Source of the DNA: Spirochaetales bacterium | GTDB taxonomy: Bacteria; Spirochaetota; Spirochaetia; ARS1246 | Direction: 5' to 3' | DNA length: 16,365 nucleotides | NCBI GenBank assembly: GCA_002688185.1 | Contig: NZCE01000041.1 | Location: 1 to 16,365 of the forward strand | In this document: piece after piece, positions 15,339-16,365 of the stretch | Layout: each line of letters opens with the position of its first letter | Numbering within the stretch: position 1 is the stretch's first letter | Made by a program: the position numbers and the translations under genes | Notes under the pieces: model-generated | Database searches by the model: none | Seen by the model: the letters and a program-made list of their open reading frames with translations, nothing else | Told to the model about the DNA's origin: nothing

Positions 15339-16111
15339 ACAATCTCCCGAGAATCAAAAATCGGTCCGTCCGTGCAAACTCTGGCATATCCTTGTCTGGT
15401 TTTCACGGCACACCCCATACACGCGCCTACACCACAGCCTATGATCTGCTCCACGGCTACCAGGCACTTGATATCTATTGTTTCCGCAAGCCTCGCGCAG
15501 GCACCGAGCATCGCATCCGGACCGCAGGCGTAGAGCACGGAACGCTGCAATAATCCTGTGTCAAATTGAGACGCGCATTCGACTACGGTTCCTTTTGAGC
15601 CCCTGGAACCATCGTCAGTGCAGAACAAAAAAGTGGAACAATCATCTTCCTGCGCCGGATACGGCAGATCCGGTAGCAACTTTTTAGTCTTCGCGCCGAT
15701 TATTACCTTTTGCCGGATTCCTTCTTGTATGTTGGTCATTGCAAGAAAATAGATGGGACCAAAGCCTATGCCGCCGCAGAGCAAAATAGGGAAAAAGCCG
15801 CTCTCAATTGTCGGGAACCGGTTTCCCAACGGGCCGAGAACATCCAGGGTGTCGCCCTCATGCATTGCGGCCAGCAGATTGGTTGCCTTTCCACGGCGTT
15901 CATAGACTATCGCCGCGTAGCCGCGGGTGAGGTCGAACTCTGAGATAGCAAAAGGACGCCTGAGTAGTGGTTCAGCGCCCGAATTGGCCCGCATAGTGAC
16001 GAATTGGCCGGGCCTGGGACTGATTAGATCTTCCGGCCATTGGAAAGCCAACCTAAAATAGCCCAAAGACACCTGATTGTTGGAGAGTATAGTCGCTTTG
16101 AACTGCTTCAC
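15329..16111 (-). CDS. pyrK: Dihydroorotate dehydrogenase B, electron transfer subunit PyrK
   Basis: The product has 260 residues and is an FAD and [2Fe-2S] protein of the ferredoxin reductase family that carries electrons from PyrD to NAD+. The FAD-binding segment RRPF lies at 51-54, the nucleotide-binding loop GGIGFGPI at 113-120, and the CGPDAM motif at 196-201. The iron-sulfur ligands C226, C231, C234 and C246 (CGVGACMGC...C) follow the PyrK pattern exactly. Length is usual. The start is GTG at 16111; the next residues MKQFKATILSN match the first strand of the family. No Shine-Dalgarno sequence precedes it, and a promoter-like pair sits directly upstream. It is the first gene of the pyrK-pyrD unit. 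The same architecture occurs in sulfide dehydrogenase/NfnA-like subunits, but the pyrD neighbour settles the call. Confidence 0.94.
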   Translation of the reverse strand: MKQFKATILSNNQVSLGYFRLAFQWPEDLISPRPGQFVTMRANSGAEPLLRRPFAISEFDLTRGYAAIVYERRGKATNLLAAMHEGDTLDVLGPLGNRFPTIESGFFPILLCGGIGFGPIYFLAMTNIQEGIRQKVIIGAKTKKLLPDLPYPAQEDDCSTFLFCTDDGSRGSKGTVVECASQFDTGLLQRSVLYACGPDAMLGACARLAETIDIKCLVAVEQIIGCGVGACMGCAVKTRQGYARVCTDGPIFDSREIVWS

Positions 16112-16120
16112 GCCGGCCCA

Positions 16121-16149
16121 ATACTAACGCAGTGCAATGACTTATTCAA
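16121..16149 (-). promoter_or_regulatory. Candidate promoter of pyrK-pyrD, placed for a leaderless mRNA
   Basis: On the minus strand, TTGAAT (16144-16149) and TAGTAT (16121-16126) are separated by 17 bp. Transcription would start near 16114, about 3 bases before the GTG. Each box matches the consensus in four of six positions, so support is moderate. Confidence 0.4.
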
Positions 16150-16231
16150 TGTCGATAGATAATCTACAGCAATTCGAAATGTAGGCCCTATATGCCGCTT
16201 GACAATTGACTTAATCTCCAATATCTCCAAC

Positions 16232-16260
16232 TAGACATAACTTCACTAGTATGCTATATC
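16232..16260 (+). promoter_or_regulatory. Candidate promoter of the transposase-like gene
   Basis: TAGACA (16232-16237) and TATATC (16255-16260) are separated by 17 bp. A second possible pair is TTGACA (16199-16204) with TATCTC (16222-16227), also at 17 bp. The first would start transcription at or near ATG 16267. The 155 bp gap 16112-16266 is AT-rich and otherwise shows nothing recognisable. Confidence 0.3.
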
Positions 16261-16266
16261 TGAATA

Positions 16267-16365
16267 ATGGGAGGGACGGATCACAGTTTTACTGTGCTTC
16301 TACAATTTCTTGAGGACTCAATTCGGGATTTTCCTGATGTGCGGAAAGGGAAAAATACCGTATAC
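16267..16365 (+). CDS. Partial gene, N-terminus of a probable transposase (runs off the window)
   Basis: Thirty-three codons are open from ATG 16267 to the last base of the window. The translation begins MGGTDHSFTVLLQFLEDSIR and continues to a DVRKGKN segment (residues 25-31) with TVY behind it. A helix followed by D-x-R-x-G-(K/N)-N near residue 30 is the usual opening of a group of DDE transposases in bacterial insertion sequences. The catalytic residues would lie beyond the window, so the family cannot be settled. No ribosome site is visible, and no terminal inverted repeat could be confirmed between this gene and pyrK. Confidence 0.45.
   Translation, partial: MGGTDHSFTVLLQFLEDSIRDFPDVRKGKNTVY

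Noticed and set aside
1..16365. CRISPR array, tRNA, rRNA or phage genes
   Set aside because: No regularly spaced repeats, cloverleaf-like segments, rRNA-like stretches or phage structural proteins were seen; almost all the sequence is explained by metabolic genes.

Overview
The window is a compact stretch of bacterial chromosome of roughly 50% G+C, with small gaps between genes. It encodes anaerobe-style one-carbon, cobamide and pyrimidine metabolism together with a small sulfatase/methyltransferase catabolic patch. Several genes have clear AGGAGG-type ribosome sites, and sigma70-like TTGACA/TATAAT promoters recur. A DUF438/hemerythrin/PAS protein, a MetF-MetV fusion, an NAD-linked class 1B dihydroorotate dehydrogenase (PyrK + PyrD) and a URO-D-like methyltransferase all point to an anaerobic or microaerophilic bacterium. 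I cannot assign a phylum from the sequence.

Layout, left to right. (1) 53-907 (+): a DUF438-type hemerythrin/PAS sensor that lacks its usual N-terminal part. (2) 1006-1857 (+): an NAD-dependent epimerase/dehydratase. (3) 1896-3371 (-) and 3489-4703 (-): a cysteine-type sulfatase downstream of a URO-D-family methyltransferase-like protein. (4) Divergent from these, 4819-7256 (+): an aldo/keto reductase, then a CbiR-like cobamide-remodelling enzyme, then CobS. The two divergent promoters stand back to back. (5) 7336-8481 (+): an enolase-superfamily (mandelate racemase subgroup) acid-sugar dehydratase with its own promoter, which carries a perfect palindrome in its spacer. (6) 8606-12626 (+): MetE followed by a YitJ-type fusion of homocysteine S-methyltransferase and methylenetetrahydrofolate reductase. 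(7) 12634-14211 (-): a second methylenetetrahydrofolate reductase fused to a cysteine-rich MetV-type domain, convergent with the first at 7 bp. (8) 14442-16111 (-): pyrK-pyrD. (9) 16267 to the end (+): the first 33 codons of what looks like a transposase.

Two themes link the genes. The first is methyl-group flow: two distinct MTHFR proteins make methyl-THF, MetE and the Hcy-methyltransferase domain place a methyl group on homocysteine, and the URO-D-like protein is of a family that moves methyl groups to or from corrinoids. The second is cobamide tailoring: CbiR is expected to open the nucleotide loop of scavenged cobamides and CobS to help rebuild it. A working hypothesis is that the divergent cluster 1896-7256 couples sulfate removal, cobamide-dependent demethylation and cobamide supply; this is inference.

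A further pattern is that two genes without a Shine-Dalgarno sequence (7336 and pyrK at 16111) have promoter-like boxes placed so that transcription would begin within a few bases of the start codon. This suggests leaderless mRNAs. No rRNA, tRNA, CRISPR array or recognisable cobalamin riboswitch was seen.
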